Positions 33,630 to 43,066 of a stretch of DNA of 64,000 nt are shown here, one piece after another; within the stretch, counting starts at the first letter, position 1, and each line of letters starts with the position of its first letter. Under the pieces are notes generated by a model that worked only from the letters and a program-made list of their open reading frames with translations, made no database searches and had not been told where the DNA came from. A program made the translations under genes and the position numbers. This DNA comes from Catellatospora paridis (GTDB lineage: Bacteria > Actinomycetota > Actinomycetes > Mycobacteriales > Micromonosporaceae). The stretch is taken from positions 244,204 through 308,203 of the forward strand of contig NZ_WBZD01000020.1 in NCBI RefSeq assembly GCF_009720365.1, written 5' to 3'.

Positions 33630-36600
33630 ATGGCTGCGGCCACCAGCACGTGCTCGATGTGTGGCCGGGAACGTGATCCCTCGGTGCGCTGCCCGCACTG
33701 CGGCAACACCCCTGAGCAGCTCGCGGCCGAGGTGAACCGGCTCAACAAGGCCATCGCCGACATGAACGCCGAGGACCTGCGCCTGTCCGGCGAGCGCAAG
33801 AAGCTGAGCAGCAAGCTGCAGGCGGCGCTGTACCAGCGCGACATCCTCGCCCACGCCGAAGCGCAGCGGCAGAAGAAGGCCGCGCCCAAGCAGCGTCGCT
33901 GGCTCCCGCGCCCGCCCGGCGCGCAGACTCCCGCCGCACCGCCCTCCGCGCCGCCGGGCACCCGGCACCCGGACACTGGCACCACCACAGCCGACGAGTC
34001 CGGCGTGCCCCGGCAGGCGCCCACGGTCCCTCGCGAGCGCACGGCACCGCGCAACGGCGGCACGCGGCCGGAGGGCATGGGACGGCGGGAGGGCGGTACG
34101 CGGGTCGCGCCGCTGCCGCCGTCGCCGGCCGAGCCGCCGCCCGAGGCGTCCGCGCGCTCGGTGCAGAACATCATGCTCGCGCTGGGTTCGCTGCTGCTCG
34201 GCATCGCCGCGGTGGTGTTCGCCGCCGTCGCGCTCAGCAACGTCGCCCCCGGCATCCGGCTCACCGTGCTGGCGCTGGCCACCGCCCTGCTGCTCGGCAT
34301 CGCGCCGAGCCTGGTCCGGGGCGGGCTCTCGGCGACCGCGGAGGCGCTGGCCGCGGTCGGTCTGGCCCTGCTGCCGGTCGACGGATACCTGCTGGCGCAG
34401 TTGAGCCTGATCGACACGTCGCTGGTGATCGTCGCCGGGCTGGTCTTCGCCGCCACCGCCGCGATCGCCTACCTCTACCACCGGGCCACCGGCCTGACCA
34501 TCCCGCGGTACGCGGTGGTGATCGCCATCCAGCCGGTGCTGCCGCTGCTGGTGTACGACCTGATCAACGGTCCCGCCGGCTGGGCCGTGGTGCTGACCGT
34601 GGTCGCCGCGCAGAACGCCGTGATCGCGCGCGCCGTCGAGCTGGCCAACGTCCCCGCCCGCCCCGGCCCGCCGCCGCGCCTGGCCACCCCCGCCCCCGCG
34701 GGCGCCTCGACCACCGTTCTTCCACCGGACACGACATCGGGCGCGCAGGCGGCGGGCGAGGCCGACGCGGTCGGTCATCCCGGCGACGGCATCCCGACAG
34801 TGGCCCGTCCCACCCGGACCGCCGGGCTGCCGGAGGGCCTCGCCACCTTCATGCGGCGGCCCGAAACCGCCGCCACGACGACCCGGCGGTCCGCATTCTG
34901 GCTGCGCGAACTGGCCTGGGTGCTGCACGGGCTGGCCATCGCCGCCGCCACCGTGTACGCCGTGGCCGCCCTGCTCACCGCCGATACGCTGCCGTCGGTG
35001 CTGCGCGCCTCGGCAGCCCTGCTGCTGGCGGTCGGGGTGGCCCTGGTCGGCGCGCTGATGCTGCGCCGGGCGCCGCTCAACGAACTCGCGGCCGGGGCCA
35101 TGGTGCTGGCCGTCATCGGCTCCGCGGCACGGGTCGCCGTGGTCGCCCTGCCCGACCGGGCGCTGCTGGTCATCGCCGCCGCCGTGGCGATCACCGGCCT
35201 GGGCGTGCGGGCCATCCCGGAGCCGACCCGGCGCGGCCCGCAGCTCGCCTCCACCCTCGCCCTGGTCGTGATCAGCCTGTTCACCGCGGGCAGCGCGCTG
35301 CGTGCGGCGCTCGCCCCGGTCGCCGCGGCGTGGCCGTTCGGCAGCGCCGACGTGGCCGGGTTCGCCGCCGAGATCGCGCAGCGGGCCGGGCACCCCGGCT
35401 GGCCGCTGGTCGCCACGATCGCCCTGCTCACCATCGCGGCCGCGCTGGCGCTGCCGGCGGCCTGGCGGCACGAGACCGTGGTGGCGGGCGCGGCGCTCAC
35501 CGCGCTGGCCGCACCGGCCTCGCTGGGGCTGGACTGGGTGGCCACCCAGTGGCTGCTGGCCGCCGCCGCGATCGCGCTGCTGGCCGCCGGGATCGGCGTC
35601 GCGGGGATCGGCTCCGCCGAGGGCGGCGCGCCCTGGGCCGCGGCCACCCCCCGGGCGGCCCGCGCCCACCTGATCGCGTCGTTCCTGGTCGGCGCCACGG
35701 CGGTCGGCGTCGCGCTGGCGCACACCTGGTCCACCGCCGGGCTGATGGTCGCGTACACCCTGGCTGGGGTGCTGCTCGCGGCAGCGCAGCGGGTGCTGCC
35801 CACGCCGCCCGCTACCGGGCTGCTCGGCGACGCCGCGGCCGGGGCCGCCGCGTTCGCCGCGCCGGTCGCGGTCGGCACCGGCGTGCTCACCGTCTTCCCG
35901 GCGGCCGGGCGGCAGGTCGCGCTCGCCGCCGCCTTCCTCGCCTGTGCCGCCACCCTGGCCCTGGTCGCGGCCCGCCTGGTCGCGCACCGCCGCATCGGCA
36001 CCCCGCTCTCGCTCGGCGCGGGCCTGGGCGCGCTGGTCGTGGCCGGGGCGGCGTTCGGCACGGCCGAGGCGGGCGTGCTCGACGCCGGACTGGGCGCACT
36101 GCTGCTGGTCTCGGCGATCCTGCTGGCCCTGGCCCCGTCCATCGACTCCGGTCGCCGCGCCGACCGCGCCCTGGACGGCGCGGACCTCGCCGCCGCGGCG
36201 GTCACCACGGCGATGATCGCCGCCCTGGCCCGGGTCGCGCACCTGGTCGCCCCGCAGTACTGGCTGGTGCTGTCGGCGCTGCTGGTGCTCGCGGTGGGGG
36301 TCACCGTCCGGCTGCTCCCGCAGGAGCTGCGTCGCGGGCCCGTCGCCGGCAGCGCGATGGCCGGCGGCATCCTGGTGCTCATCGCGGGCTATCCGGCGCT
36401 GGCCGGCGGGATCAAGGCGCTCGCCCTGCCCGGTGAGCTGTGGGCCGCCGATCTGGCCCCGGTCGGCGGCGGGGTGGAGTTCGGCTGGCAGGCTCCTGCC
36501 GCGCTGGTGGTGCTCGCCGTGGCCGCGGCGGTGGTGCTGCCCCCGCCGCGCAGCCACCAGGCCGCCGCGGTCGCCGCGATCCTCGCCACCGTCGGGACCC

Positions 36601-38714
36601 CGGTCGCGCTCGGCTGGCCCTGGTGGGCGCCGATCGTGCTGGGCCTGACCATCGCCACCGGGTACGCCCTGGCGGCGGCCGTGGCCGAGGACGCCCGGGC
36701 CGGGTACACCCGGCTTGCGGTCGCCACCGCGGTCGCGCTGCACGCGCTCGGCGCGAGCCTGGTGCGCCCGTGGACCACCGCCGCGGCACTCGGCATGATC
36801 GCCCTCGTCGGGGCGGCGCTGGTGCTGATGGCGGTGCTGATGACCCAGCAGGCCGAGCAGGCGGACGCGCCGCCGCCCGCGCACCTCGACGTGCTCGGCG
36901 GCGCGGGCGTGCTCGCCGTGCTGCTGGCCGGCCCCGCGGCGCTGGCCGCGTTCGCCGCGAGCGTCGGCAAGGAGCCCGACGTTCTGCTGACCGCCGCACT
37001 CGGCGGGGTCAGCATCGGGCTGGCGGCGCTGGCCGCGGCCCGCCGGCCCGCCGCGCCCTATCTCGGCTGGGGCACCGTCGGCGTGGCGATCTCCGGCACG
37101 CTGATCGCCCTGCTGGCGCTCGCGAACGGGCACCCCGCCGGGGTGTACGCCGCCGCGGCGGTGCTGCTCGTGGTGCTCGCCGAACTGCTGCGCACCACCA
37201 CCCGCGACCAGCTCGGCCTCACCCCCGAGCGGGTCGCCGTGCCGAAACCGCGCCGGGTGCCCAAGGAGGGGCCGCAGCGCTGGCGCGTCGGGTTCGACAG
37301 CCGCCAGGAGCTGATCGAACGCAGCCGCCGCTTCCCGTCGTACCCGGGCGCGATGGCCGCCGCCGCGGCAGCCGCACCGGCCTTCATCGCGCTCACCTCG
37401 CTGGCGCCCGCGCTGCACACCGCGCTCGTCCGCCCGTACGACAGCCTGAACGCGATCTGGCAAGGGCCGCCCGCCGCCACCACGGTCGCCGCAGACGTCG
37501 CCGCGGTGCTGACCGCGGTGCTGCTCACCGTCGCCGCGGGCATCGCCGCGGTCGGCTTCGGCGGCGGCCCCACCCGGGCCGTCTCCGTCGTGGTGCCCGG
37601 TGCCGCGGTGACGCTGCTGATCGCGCCGACCGGCCTGGGGCTGGCGTGGCCGGCGAGCGTACTGGCGGGGCTCGGGGTGTTCACGGTCTGCATGCTCAGC
37701 GTCGCGCTCACCGAGCCGCCGTCCGGCGAGGACGTCGACCGGCCAGTCCGGGCCGCCCGCGTCGCGGTGCTGCTGCTCGGCCTCATCGCGGGCGGCGCGG
37801 GCCTGGCCGGTGCGCTGGCCACGCCGGGGCTGACCATCTTCACGTTCGGCGGCGCGGTCGCCGTCGGAGCCGTCGCCGCGCTCGGCGGCAGGAGCCAGCG
37901 CGCCCGCATCCTGGGCTGGCTCGGCGCGGCGCTGGCCGCGCAGCTGTTCGTGCTGACCGTCAGCCTGCGTATCGGCGCGAAGCCGGAGTGGGCGGCGTTC
38001 GGCGTGCTGGGCGTCGGCGCGATCCTGATCGTCGGCGTGGCCCTGCACCCCCGGTTCACCCGTCCCGAGGCGCTGCGCGAGGCCAGCGCGGTCGAGTGGG
38101 CCGGCTACACCGCCGGGGTGATCGCCCTGGCCCTGGCCGTACGCGCCCCGTCACAGGTCGCGGCCCTGCTCGTCGGCTGGGGTGCGGTGCTCGGCATCGC
38201 CGCGACCCGGGCCGGGCGCCCCACCGCGCAGCGCAGGGTGCTGTTCTGGGCCGCCGCGGGCAGCGAGATCGCCGCCTGGTGGCTCATCATGCGCAGCGCC
38301 GACATCGCCCTGCCGGAGGCGTACACACTGCCGTTCGCGCTGCTCGCGCTCGTGGTCGGGCTGCTGGAACTGCGGCAGCGCCCGCAACTGGGCAGCTGGG
38401 CCGCGTACGGGCCGGCGCTGATCGCGGGCTTCGGCCCGACCGTGGTGGTCGTGCTGGTCACCGACACCAACCCGATCCGCGAGGTCGGCCTGCTCGTCGC
38501 GGCCATCCTCACCCTGGTGATCGGCTCCCGCTACGGCCAGCAGGCCCCCGTGGCGATCGGCACGGCCGTCACCGTCATCGCCGCCCTGCACGCCCTCACC
38601 CTGGTCGGCACCACCTGGCTGGGCGTCCTCGTCGGCGGCATCGTCCTCATCGTCCTGGGCGCCAACTCCGAACGCCGCCGCCGAGCCGCCGACCGCTACA
38701 AACAATTCCGCTGA
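33630..38714 (+). CDS. Giant polytopic membrane protein with N-terminal zinc ribbon (SCO7613-like)
   Basis: A 1694-residue protein. The N-terminus has a zinc ribbon CSMCGRERDPSVRCPHCG (about 8-25), then a coiled coil (about 30-70) and a Pro-rich linker. From about residue 180 to the end there are several dozen hydrophobic segments, mostly in pairs separated by very short loops, with two soluble interruptions (about 350-430 and 1190-1250). It resembles actinobacterial SCO7613 C-terminal-domain membrane proteins of unknown function. The repeated two-helix pattern suggests internal duplication. Start ATG 33630 follows GGAGG. A transport, stretch-sensing or envelope scaffold role is possible, but nothing in the sequence decides this. 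Confidence 0.8.
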   Translation: MAAATSTCSMCGRERDPSVRCPHCGNTPEQLAAEVNRLNKAIADMNAEDLRLSGERKKLSSKLQAALYQRDILAHAEAQRQKKAAPKQRRWLPRPPGAQTPAAPPSAPPGTRHPDTGTTTADESGVPRQAPTVPRERTAPRNGGTRPEGMGRREGGTRVAPLPPSPAEPPPEASARSVQNIMLALGSLLLGIAAVVFAAVALSNVAPGIRLTVLALATALLLGIAPSLVRGGLSATAEALAAVGLALLPVDGYLLAQLSLIDTSLVIVAGLVFAATAAIAYLYHRATGLTIPRYAVVIAIQPVLPLLVYDLINGPAGWAVVLTVVAAQNAVIARAVELANVPARPGPPPRLATPAPAGASTTVLPPDTTSGAQAAGEADAVGHPGDGIPTVARPTRTAGLPEGLATFMRRPETAATTTRRSAFWLRELAWVLHGLAIAAATVYAVAALLTADTLPSVLRASAALLLAVGVALVGALMLRRAPLNELAAGAMVLAVIGSAARVAVVALPDRALLVIAAAVAITGLGVRAIPEPTRRGPQLASTLALVVISLFTAGSALRAALAPVAAAWPFGSADVAGFAAEIAQRAGHPGWPLVATIALLTIAAALALPAAWRHETVVAGAALTALAAPASLGLDWVATQWLLAAAAIALLAAGIGVAGIGSAEGGAPWAAATPRAARAHLIASFLVGATAVGVALAHTWSTAGLMVAYTLAGVLLAAAQRVLPTPPATGLLGDAAAGAAAFAAPVAVGTGVLTVFPAAGRQVALAAAFLACAATLALVAARLVAHRRIGTPLSLGAGLGALVVAGAAFGTAEAGVLDAGLGALLLVSAILLALAPSIDSGRRADRALDGADLAAAAVTTAMIAALARVAHLVAPQYWLVLSALLVLAVGVTVRLLPQELRRGPVAGSAMAGGILVLIAGYPALAGGIKALALPGELWAADLAPVGGGVEFGWQAPAALVVLAVAAAVVLPPPRSHQAAAVAAILATVGTPVALGWPWWAPIVLGLTIATGYALAAAVAEDARAGYTRLAVATAVALHALGASLVRPWTTAAALGMIALVGAALVLMAVLMTQQAEQADAPPPAHLDVLGGAGVLAVLLAGPAALAAFAASVGKEPDVLLTAALGGVSIGLAALAAARRPAAPYLGWGTVGVAISGTLIALLALANGHPAGVYAAAAVLLVVLAELLRTTTRDQLGLTPERVAVPKPRRVPKEGPQRWRVGFDSRQELIERSRRFPSYPGAMAAAAAAAPAFIALTSLAPALHTALVRPYDSLNAIWQGPPAATTVAADVAAVLTAVLLTVAAGIAAVGFGGGPTRAVSVVVPGAAVTLLIAPTGLGLAWPASVLAGLGVFTVCMLSVALTEPPSGEDVDRPVRAARVAVLLLGLIAGGAGLAGALATPGLTIFTFGGAVAVGAVAALGGRSQRARILGWLGAALAAQLFVLTVSLRIGAKPEWAAFGVLGVGAILIVGVALHPRFTRPEALREASAVEWAGYTAGVIALALAVRAPSQVAALLVGWGAVLGIAATRAGRPTAQRRVLFWAAAGSEIAAWWLIMRSADIALPEAYTLPFALLALVVGLLELRQRPQLGSWAAYGPALIAGFGPTVVVVLVTDTNPIREVGLLVAAILTLVIGSRYGQQAPVAIGTAVTVIAALHALTLVGTTWLGVLVGGIVLIVLGANSERRRRAADRYKQFR

Positions 38715-38753
38715 CCCGCGCCCTGCCCACCACCGCGGGATCATGGCGCACCA

Positions 38754-38830
38754 TGATCATCGGACTTGCCAGGCACCTGTGCGTATCAACGGTCAAGATA
38801 CGCACAGGTGCCCGGCAAGTTCAGCGATCA
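38754..38830. repeat. Interspersed palindromic repeat, copy 2
   Basis: The best palindrome of the family: arms 38764-38787 and 38797-38820 match at 23 of 24 positions around a 9-nt loop. Both arms carry the core (GATACGCACAGGTGCC and its complement). The end TCAGCGATCA at 38821-38830 matches CGAGCGATCA of the other copies. It lies between the giant membrane protein gene and the convergent purE. Confidence 0.85.
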
Positions 38831-38953
38831 ACGGCCACGAGCGGGTCCGGCGATCTTGGTCACGCCGGCTTCGGAGGCACCGCCCGGCGAAATGCGCCGA
38901 TGGCCCGAACCATCGCGCCGGTGCGACCGGCAGCCCGCCGACCGCCGGGTTCG
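38831..38953. other. Intergenic stretch between two hairpin elements
   Basis: Together with the repeat and the hairpin on either side, this belongs to a 358-bp gap (38715-39072) between convergent genes. I see no gene, ribosome binding site or RNA signature in this part. Confidence 0.4.
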
Positions 38954-39017
38954 TGATCTGTTTTTGTGGACGCTGGGTGCCGTTATAGGGGCATCCAGCG
39001 TCCGCAAAAACAGATCA
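38954..39017. terminator. Long A/T-containing stem-loop before the purE end
   Basis: Arms 38954-38980 and 38991-39017 pair at 25 of 27 positions around a 10-nt loop. Each arm contains a run of five T or A (CTGTTTTTG / CAAAAACAG), unusual in this genome. It is a probable terminator for purE-purK on the minus strand, or a second mobile palindrome. Confidence 0.65.
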
Positions 39018-39072
39018 TGGGGTGGGTAGGCGGCTGACCGCGAGCGATATGGGCGGTTTGCGGAAGGGCCGG

Positions 39073-39579
39073 TCAGAGGGTGGCCTGGAGGGCGGCGTCC
39101 TTCTGGGCGACGAGTTCGGTGAGGCTGTGGGCGTAGTCGGTGAGCTTGGCCCGCAGCGTGGCGTCGTGGGCACCGAGAATGCGGGCCGCGAGCAGTCCCG
39201 CATTGCGGCCGCCCGCGATCGACACGGTGGCGACGGGGATGCCCGCTGGCATCTGCACGATGGACATCAGCGAGTCCATGCCGTCGAGGTACTTCAGCGG
39301 CACCGGCACGCCGACCACCGGCAGCGGCGTCACGCTGGCGACCATGCCCGGCAGGTGGGCCGCCCCGCCCGCGCCCGCGATGATGACCTTGATGCCGCGG
39401 TCCGCGGCCGACTGCCCATAATCGATCATGAGTTGCGGCGTCCGGTGCGCCGACACGACCCGGACCTCGTACGACACGCCGAACTCGGCAAGCGCCTCGG
39501 CGGCGGGCTTCATCACCGGCCAGTCCGAGTCGGATCCCATGATGATCCCGACCTGCGGTGCAGGAGTCTGCTCGCTCAT
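39073..39579 (-). CDS. purE: N5-carboxyaminoimidazole ribonucleotide mutase
   Basis: A 168-residue class I PurE, converting N5-CAIR to CAIR in purine synthesis. [14 protein letters not shown] (about 10-23) is the substrate phosphate loop, [14 protein letters not shown] carries the catalytic His, and [20 protein letters not shown] the CO2-handling loop. It is an octamer in the family. The ATG overlaps the purK stop (ATGA), so the two enzymes are made together, PurK producing the unstable substrate of PurE. Confidence 0.96.
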   Translation of the reverse strand: MSEQTPAPQVGIIMGSDSDWPVMKPAAEALAEFGVSYEVRVVSAHRTPQLMIDYGQSAADRGIKVIIAGAGGAAHLPGMVASVTPLPVVGVPVPLKYLDGMDSLMSIVQMPAGIPVATVSIAGGRNAGLLAARILGAHDATLRAKLTDYAHSLTELVAQKDAALQATL

Positions 39580-40742
39580 GCCTCGAGTGCCTTTCCGTAG
39601 GTCAGCCAGTGGCCGGCGCGGGCCGCGCGGGCGCGGCAGTCGGCGAGGTCGTCGCCGAGCGCGGTGACGTGCCCGATCTTGCGGCCGGGGCGGGTCTGCT
39701 TGCCGTACAGGTGCACCTTCACGCCCGGCTCGGCGGCCATCAGGTGGTGCAGCCGCTCGTCGATCGACATGCCGCCCTCGGGGCCGCCCAGCACGTTGGC
39801 CATCACCACGGCCGGCGCGGCGAGCGAGGTGTCGCCCATCGGGTAGTCCAGGACCGCCCGCAGGTGCTGCTCGAACTGGGAGGTGCGGGCGCCCTCGATG
39901 GTCCAGTGCCCGGAGTTGTGCGGCCGCATGGCCAGCTCGTTGACGACGAGCCGCGGCGCGCCGCCCGGCACGCGGGGGGCGACCTCGAACAGCTCCACCG
40001 CCAGCAGCCCGACCACGCCCAGCTCGTTGGCGATGTCGATGGCCAGCTTCTGCGCCCCGACGGCGATCTCCTCGGGCAGGTCCGGGGCGGGGGCGAGCAC
40101 CTCGACGCAGATGCCGTCCTGCTGCACCGTCTCGACCACCGGATACACCGCGACCTGACCGTACGGCGAGCGGGCAACCTGCACGGCGAGTTCGCGGCGC
40201 AGCTCGACCTTCTCCTCCACGATCAGCTCGGCCCCGCTGGCCAGCAGGTCGATGATCTCCTCGACGTCGTTGACGACGAACACACCCCGGCCGTCGTACC
40301 CGCCGCGGGCCGTCTTCACGACCGCGGGCAGCCCGAAGGCGACCAGCTCCGCAGCAGACGAGATCGGGGCCCAGCGCGGCACGGGCGCGCCCAGCTCCGA
40401 CAGGCGGCGGCGCATCAGGTGCTTGTCCTGGGCGTACTGCAGCGCGTCCGCCCCCGGGAAGACCTTGTGGCCCGCCGCGACCAGGGCGCGGATGTGTTCG
40501 CCGGGCACGTGCTCGTGGTCGAAGGTGACCACGTCGCACGACTTGGCGAAGGTGCGCAGCGCGTCCAGGTCGGTGTGGCTGCCCAGCTGGACGTCGGCCG
40601 CGACCAGGGCCGCGGACTCGTCGACGTCGTTGGCCAGCACCCGCAGGGACTGGCCGAGGGCGATCGCCGCCTGGTGGGTCATACGGGCGAGCTGGCCGCC
40701 GCCGATCATGCCGACGACGGGGAGGCCGGTGCGAGTGTCCAT
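39576..40742 (-). CDS. purK: N5-carboxyaminoimidazole ribonucleotide synthase
   Basis: A 388-residue ATP-grasp enzyme joining AIR, bicarbonate and ATP to N5-CAIR in purine synthesis. [20 protein letters not shown] opens the N-terminal domain; [18 protein letters not shown] is the ATP-grasp lid; [20 protein letters not shown] is the typical C-terminal active-site segment. ATG 40742 was chosen over the TTG two codons upstream. It overlaps purE by 4 bp, and its start is 15 bp after the end of the asparagine-synthetase-like gene, so all three may be co-transcribed. Confidence 0.96.
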   Translation of the reverse strand: MDTRTGLPVVGMIGGGQLARMTHQAAIALGQSLRVLANDVDESAALVAADVQLGSHTDLDALRTFAKSCDVVTFDHEHVPGEHIRALVAAGHKVFPGADALQYAQDKHLMRRRLSELGAPVPRWAPISSAAELVAFGLPAVVKTARGGYDGRGVFVVNDVEEIIDLLASGAELIVEEKVELRRELAVQVARSPYGQVAVYPVVETVQQDGICVEVLAPAPDLPEEIAVGAQKLAIDIANELGVVGLLAVELFEVAPRVPGGAPRLVVNELAMRPHNSGHWTIEGARTSQFEQHLRAVLDYPMGDTSLAAPAVVMANVLGGPEGGMSIDERLHHLMAAEPGVKVHLYGKQTRPGRKIGHVTALGDDLADCRARAARAGHWLTYGKALEA

Positions 40743-40757
40743 CGGCAAGGAGTCTAA

Positions 40758-42935
40758 TCAGCGCCGACGTGCCGAAGCCTTAGCGCCCTTGCGTCCAGTG
40801 GACTGCGCCACGCGCCGCGGCGCGGCGAGCGCCAGCACCAGCGGGGTGCGCTCGTCGCCCTGGCCGAAGGGGTTGCGCTCACAGAGCCGCTCCAGGAGCC
40901 CCGCGGGCGGCTCACCGGGCTGTGACCAGCCCAGCAGCCGCATGCCGCCGTCTCCTGCGCCGACCACGGCGCAGCCGGCCAGCATGGCGTACACGTCGTC
41001 GGGCAGCGTCTTGCGCAGCGCCGCGACGATCTGCTCGGCGACCCGGTCGGCGTCGCGCGGCGGCGGCACCACGGCCAGGTGCGCGGGGGGGCAGGCCTGC
41101 TCGCGGGGCGGGCAGACGGAGCGGACCAGCGGCCCGGCGATGCGCTCGGACCAGGCGCGGCGGCCCAGCCGGGCGCACAGCACGGCCAGGCCGAGCCGGG
41201 TGGCGCCGCCGTGGTCGAGTGCCACCTGCATGCTCCACGGGTCGGCGAGCCCGACGGCGGGCCCCGCGAGCCGGACCAGCGCGCGGGCGTAAGAGCCGGG
41301 CTCGATCTCCCAGATGGCCCGGGACAGGCCCTGGGCCACGGCGACCGGCTTCGCCGCGACGAGCAGGTGCCAGGGCCGGCGCAGTGCCTGGCGCGCGTTC
41401 TTGTCCGCGCCGTGCGCGAACTCGGCGACGTACCAGGCGAACTTGTCGGCGATGCGGTCGCCGGCCGCGATGGGCTCGGTGACCACGGCGTGGGTGGTCC
41501 AGTCCTGCCCCGCCGCGGCGATCACGACCGGGCCGGGCGCGGGGCGGGACGCGGGCACGTCGGGGGTGCGCTCGTAGGGCGCGAGGACCGTGGTCAGCCA
41601 GCGCTCCAGTAGGTAACGACGCCACAGCCGGGCCACGTCGGCCTCGTTCGCGGTCGTCAGGTGCTGCATGACGGCGAGGCCCTCGTGGTCGGTGCCGCCG
41701 TGGCGCGGATACAGCAGTGCGCCGATCGTCTCGGCGCGCAACCGCAGCAGGATCTCCCGCAGCGGCGGCTCCAGCGTGGCGGCGGCGGGGGCGGCCCCGG
41801 CGGCGCGCAGCGAGACCGGCGGCAGCGTGCGCTCGGCGAGCCCGCGCAGTTCGGCCCGCAGCGCCTCGTCGGTGGTCTCCAGGTCCCGGTACGGGAAGCG
41901 CAGCGCGACGCCGTAGCGACTGGCGACCCGGTCGGCCAGGCGCGGCAGGTGCCCGACCGGCCCGCTCCAGCCGCCCGCGCCCAGCAGCGCGTCGACCTCG
42001 CCGCCGGTCGCCCGGGCCACCGCCCAGGCCAGGTAGGAAGACAGGTCGGGCATGGGCTCGCCGACGTCGGCGAGGAAGCCGTCGACGTCGATCTCGTCGG
42101 CGAAGAACGGCAGCGCCCGGTGCCGCACACTGCTGTCGGGCAGCGGCCCGAGCAGCGCCGAGGCGTACGCGGACGAGTCCGCCGGCAGCCCCGGGAAGTT
42201 CACCGAGTACACCGGCAGCCCCCGGTGCTCGGCACGCTCGGACAGCGCCGCGCCGAGCACCGCCGCGCCGGGCAGGCCGGGGCCGAGCAGCACGCCGAGC
42301 CGCCCCTCGCCGACCGCGCCGAGCAGCGCCATCCGGCCGGTGACCGGGTGGCCCCGGTGCCGGACCGGCGGGTGCGCGCGGACCAGCCAGCCGTCGGTGT
42401 GCCCGGCCGAGATCTCGACGACCTGGTGCGGCAGCACCCGGCGGATGCCGTCGAAAAAGGTGGCCGCGCCCTCGTCGCAGCTGCCGACGGCCAGGAACCG
42501 GGCGACGGTCTCCGGGTCGGGCCGGGCGGGCACCCCCGCGGCCAGCAGTGCGGCGGGCTCGCTGGCGACCAGCACCGCGCCGCGGCTGCGTGCGTAGTAG
42601 AGCGGCGGGCCGTCGCCGTTGCGGGCCAGCACCAGGCCGTCCGGATCGGCCATGATCAGGGTGTACGGGTCGGGACCGCCGACCAGGCCCAGCGGCCCGC
42701 GCTCGGCGTACCGGTGGGCCAGGGTGCTCAGCTCGACGATGCCGTCCACGATCAGCGTGGTGACGTCCAGCCGGTGCACGATCGGCATCGCGGCGCGGAT
42801 CAGGAGTTTCGCGGAGCCGCAGACCCCGCGGGCCTCCTCGGAGCCGCGCGGGGCGAGCGCGCGGGACAGTGCGGTGAGCGTGTCGGTGGAATTGCGATCG
42901 GAGCCGAAGCTCAGCAGAGCGGCGAGACCGGCCAC
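40758..42935 (-). CDS. Asparagine-synthetase-like pseudoenzyme fused to a possible F420 gamma-glutamyl-ligase-like domain
   Basis: A 725-residue protein with two parts. Residues 1-455 follow the AsnB layout: an Ntn-type glutaminase-like domain starting [13 protein letters not shown], then a PP-ATPase-like domain. The catalytic Cys2 is replaced by Ala, and the PP-loop SGGxDS is degenerate ([10 protein letters not shown], 217-225), so neither activity is expected. Residues 465-725 ([38 protein letters not shown], then [14 protein letters not shown] and [15 protein letters not shown]) resemble bacterial relatives of F420-0:gamma-glutamyl ligase; this assignment is tentative. The gene lies 15 bp upstream of purK on the same strand. 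The role is unknown: perhaps an amide or peptide ligase with altered chemistry. Confidence 0.65.
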   Translation of the reverse strand: MAGLAALLSFGSDRNSTDTLTALSRALAPRGSEEARGVCGSAKLLIRAAMPIVHRLDVTTLIVDGIVELSTLAHRYAERGPLGLVGGPDPYTLIMADPDGLVLARNGDGPPLYYARSRGAVLVASEPAALLAAGVPARPDPETVARFLAVGSCDEGAATFFDGIRRVLPHQVVEISAGHTDGWLVRAHPPVRHRGHPVTGRMALLGAVGEGRLGVLLGPGLPGAAVLGAALSERAEHRGLPVYSVNFPGLPADSSAYASALLGPLPDSSVRHRALPFFADEIDVDGFLADVGEPMPDLSSYLAWAVARATGGEVDALLGAGGWSGPVGHLPRLADRVASRYGVALRFPYRDLETTDEALRAELRGLAERTLPPVSLRAAGAAPAAATLEPPLREILLRLRAETIGALLYPRHGGTDHEGLAVMQHLTTANEADVARLWRRYLLERWLTTVLAPYERTPDVPASRPAPGPVVIAAAGQDWTTHAVVTEPIAAGDRIADKFAWYVAEFAHGADKNARQALRRPWHLLVAAKPVAVAQGLSRAIWEIEPGSYARALVRLAGPAVGLADPWSMQVALDHGGATRLGLAVLCARLGRRAWSERIAGPLVRSVCPPREQACPPAHLAVVPPPRDADRVAEQIVAALRKTLPDDVYAMLAGCAVVGAGDGGMRLLGWSQPGEPPAGLLERLCERNPFGQGDERTPLVLALAAPRRVAQSTGRKGAKASARRR

Positions 42936-43066
42936 GCGACCATCTCCTCAGGGAAGGCTGAGCGACCTGTGGCGTCGTGCTGCGGAGCAGCATCGGGCAC
43001 GCCACGGTCGTCGGGGGAACCCTCAGCCTAGCCAGGATTGTCCGTTTGGCCGCCCATATCGTGCTA

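Noticed and set aside
33540..38048. A 1502-codon open frame on the minus strand
   Set aside because: Arg/Gly/Gln-rich low-complexity translation, antisense to the giant membrane protein.
40758..42935. Annotation as functional asparagine synthetase asnB
   Set aside because: The glutaminase cysteine and PP-loop motif are missing and an extra C-terminal domain is present.
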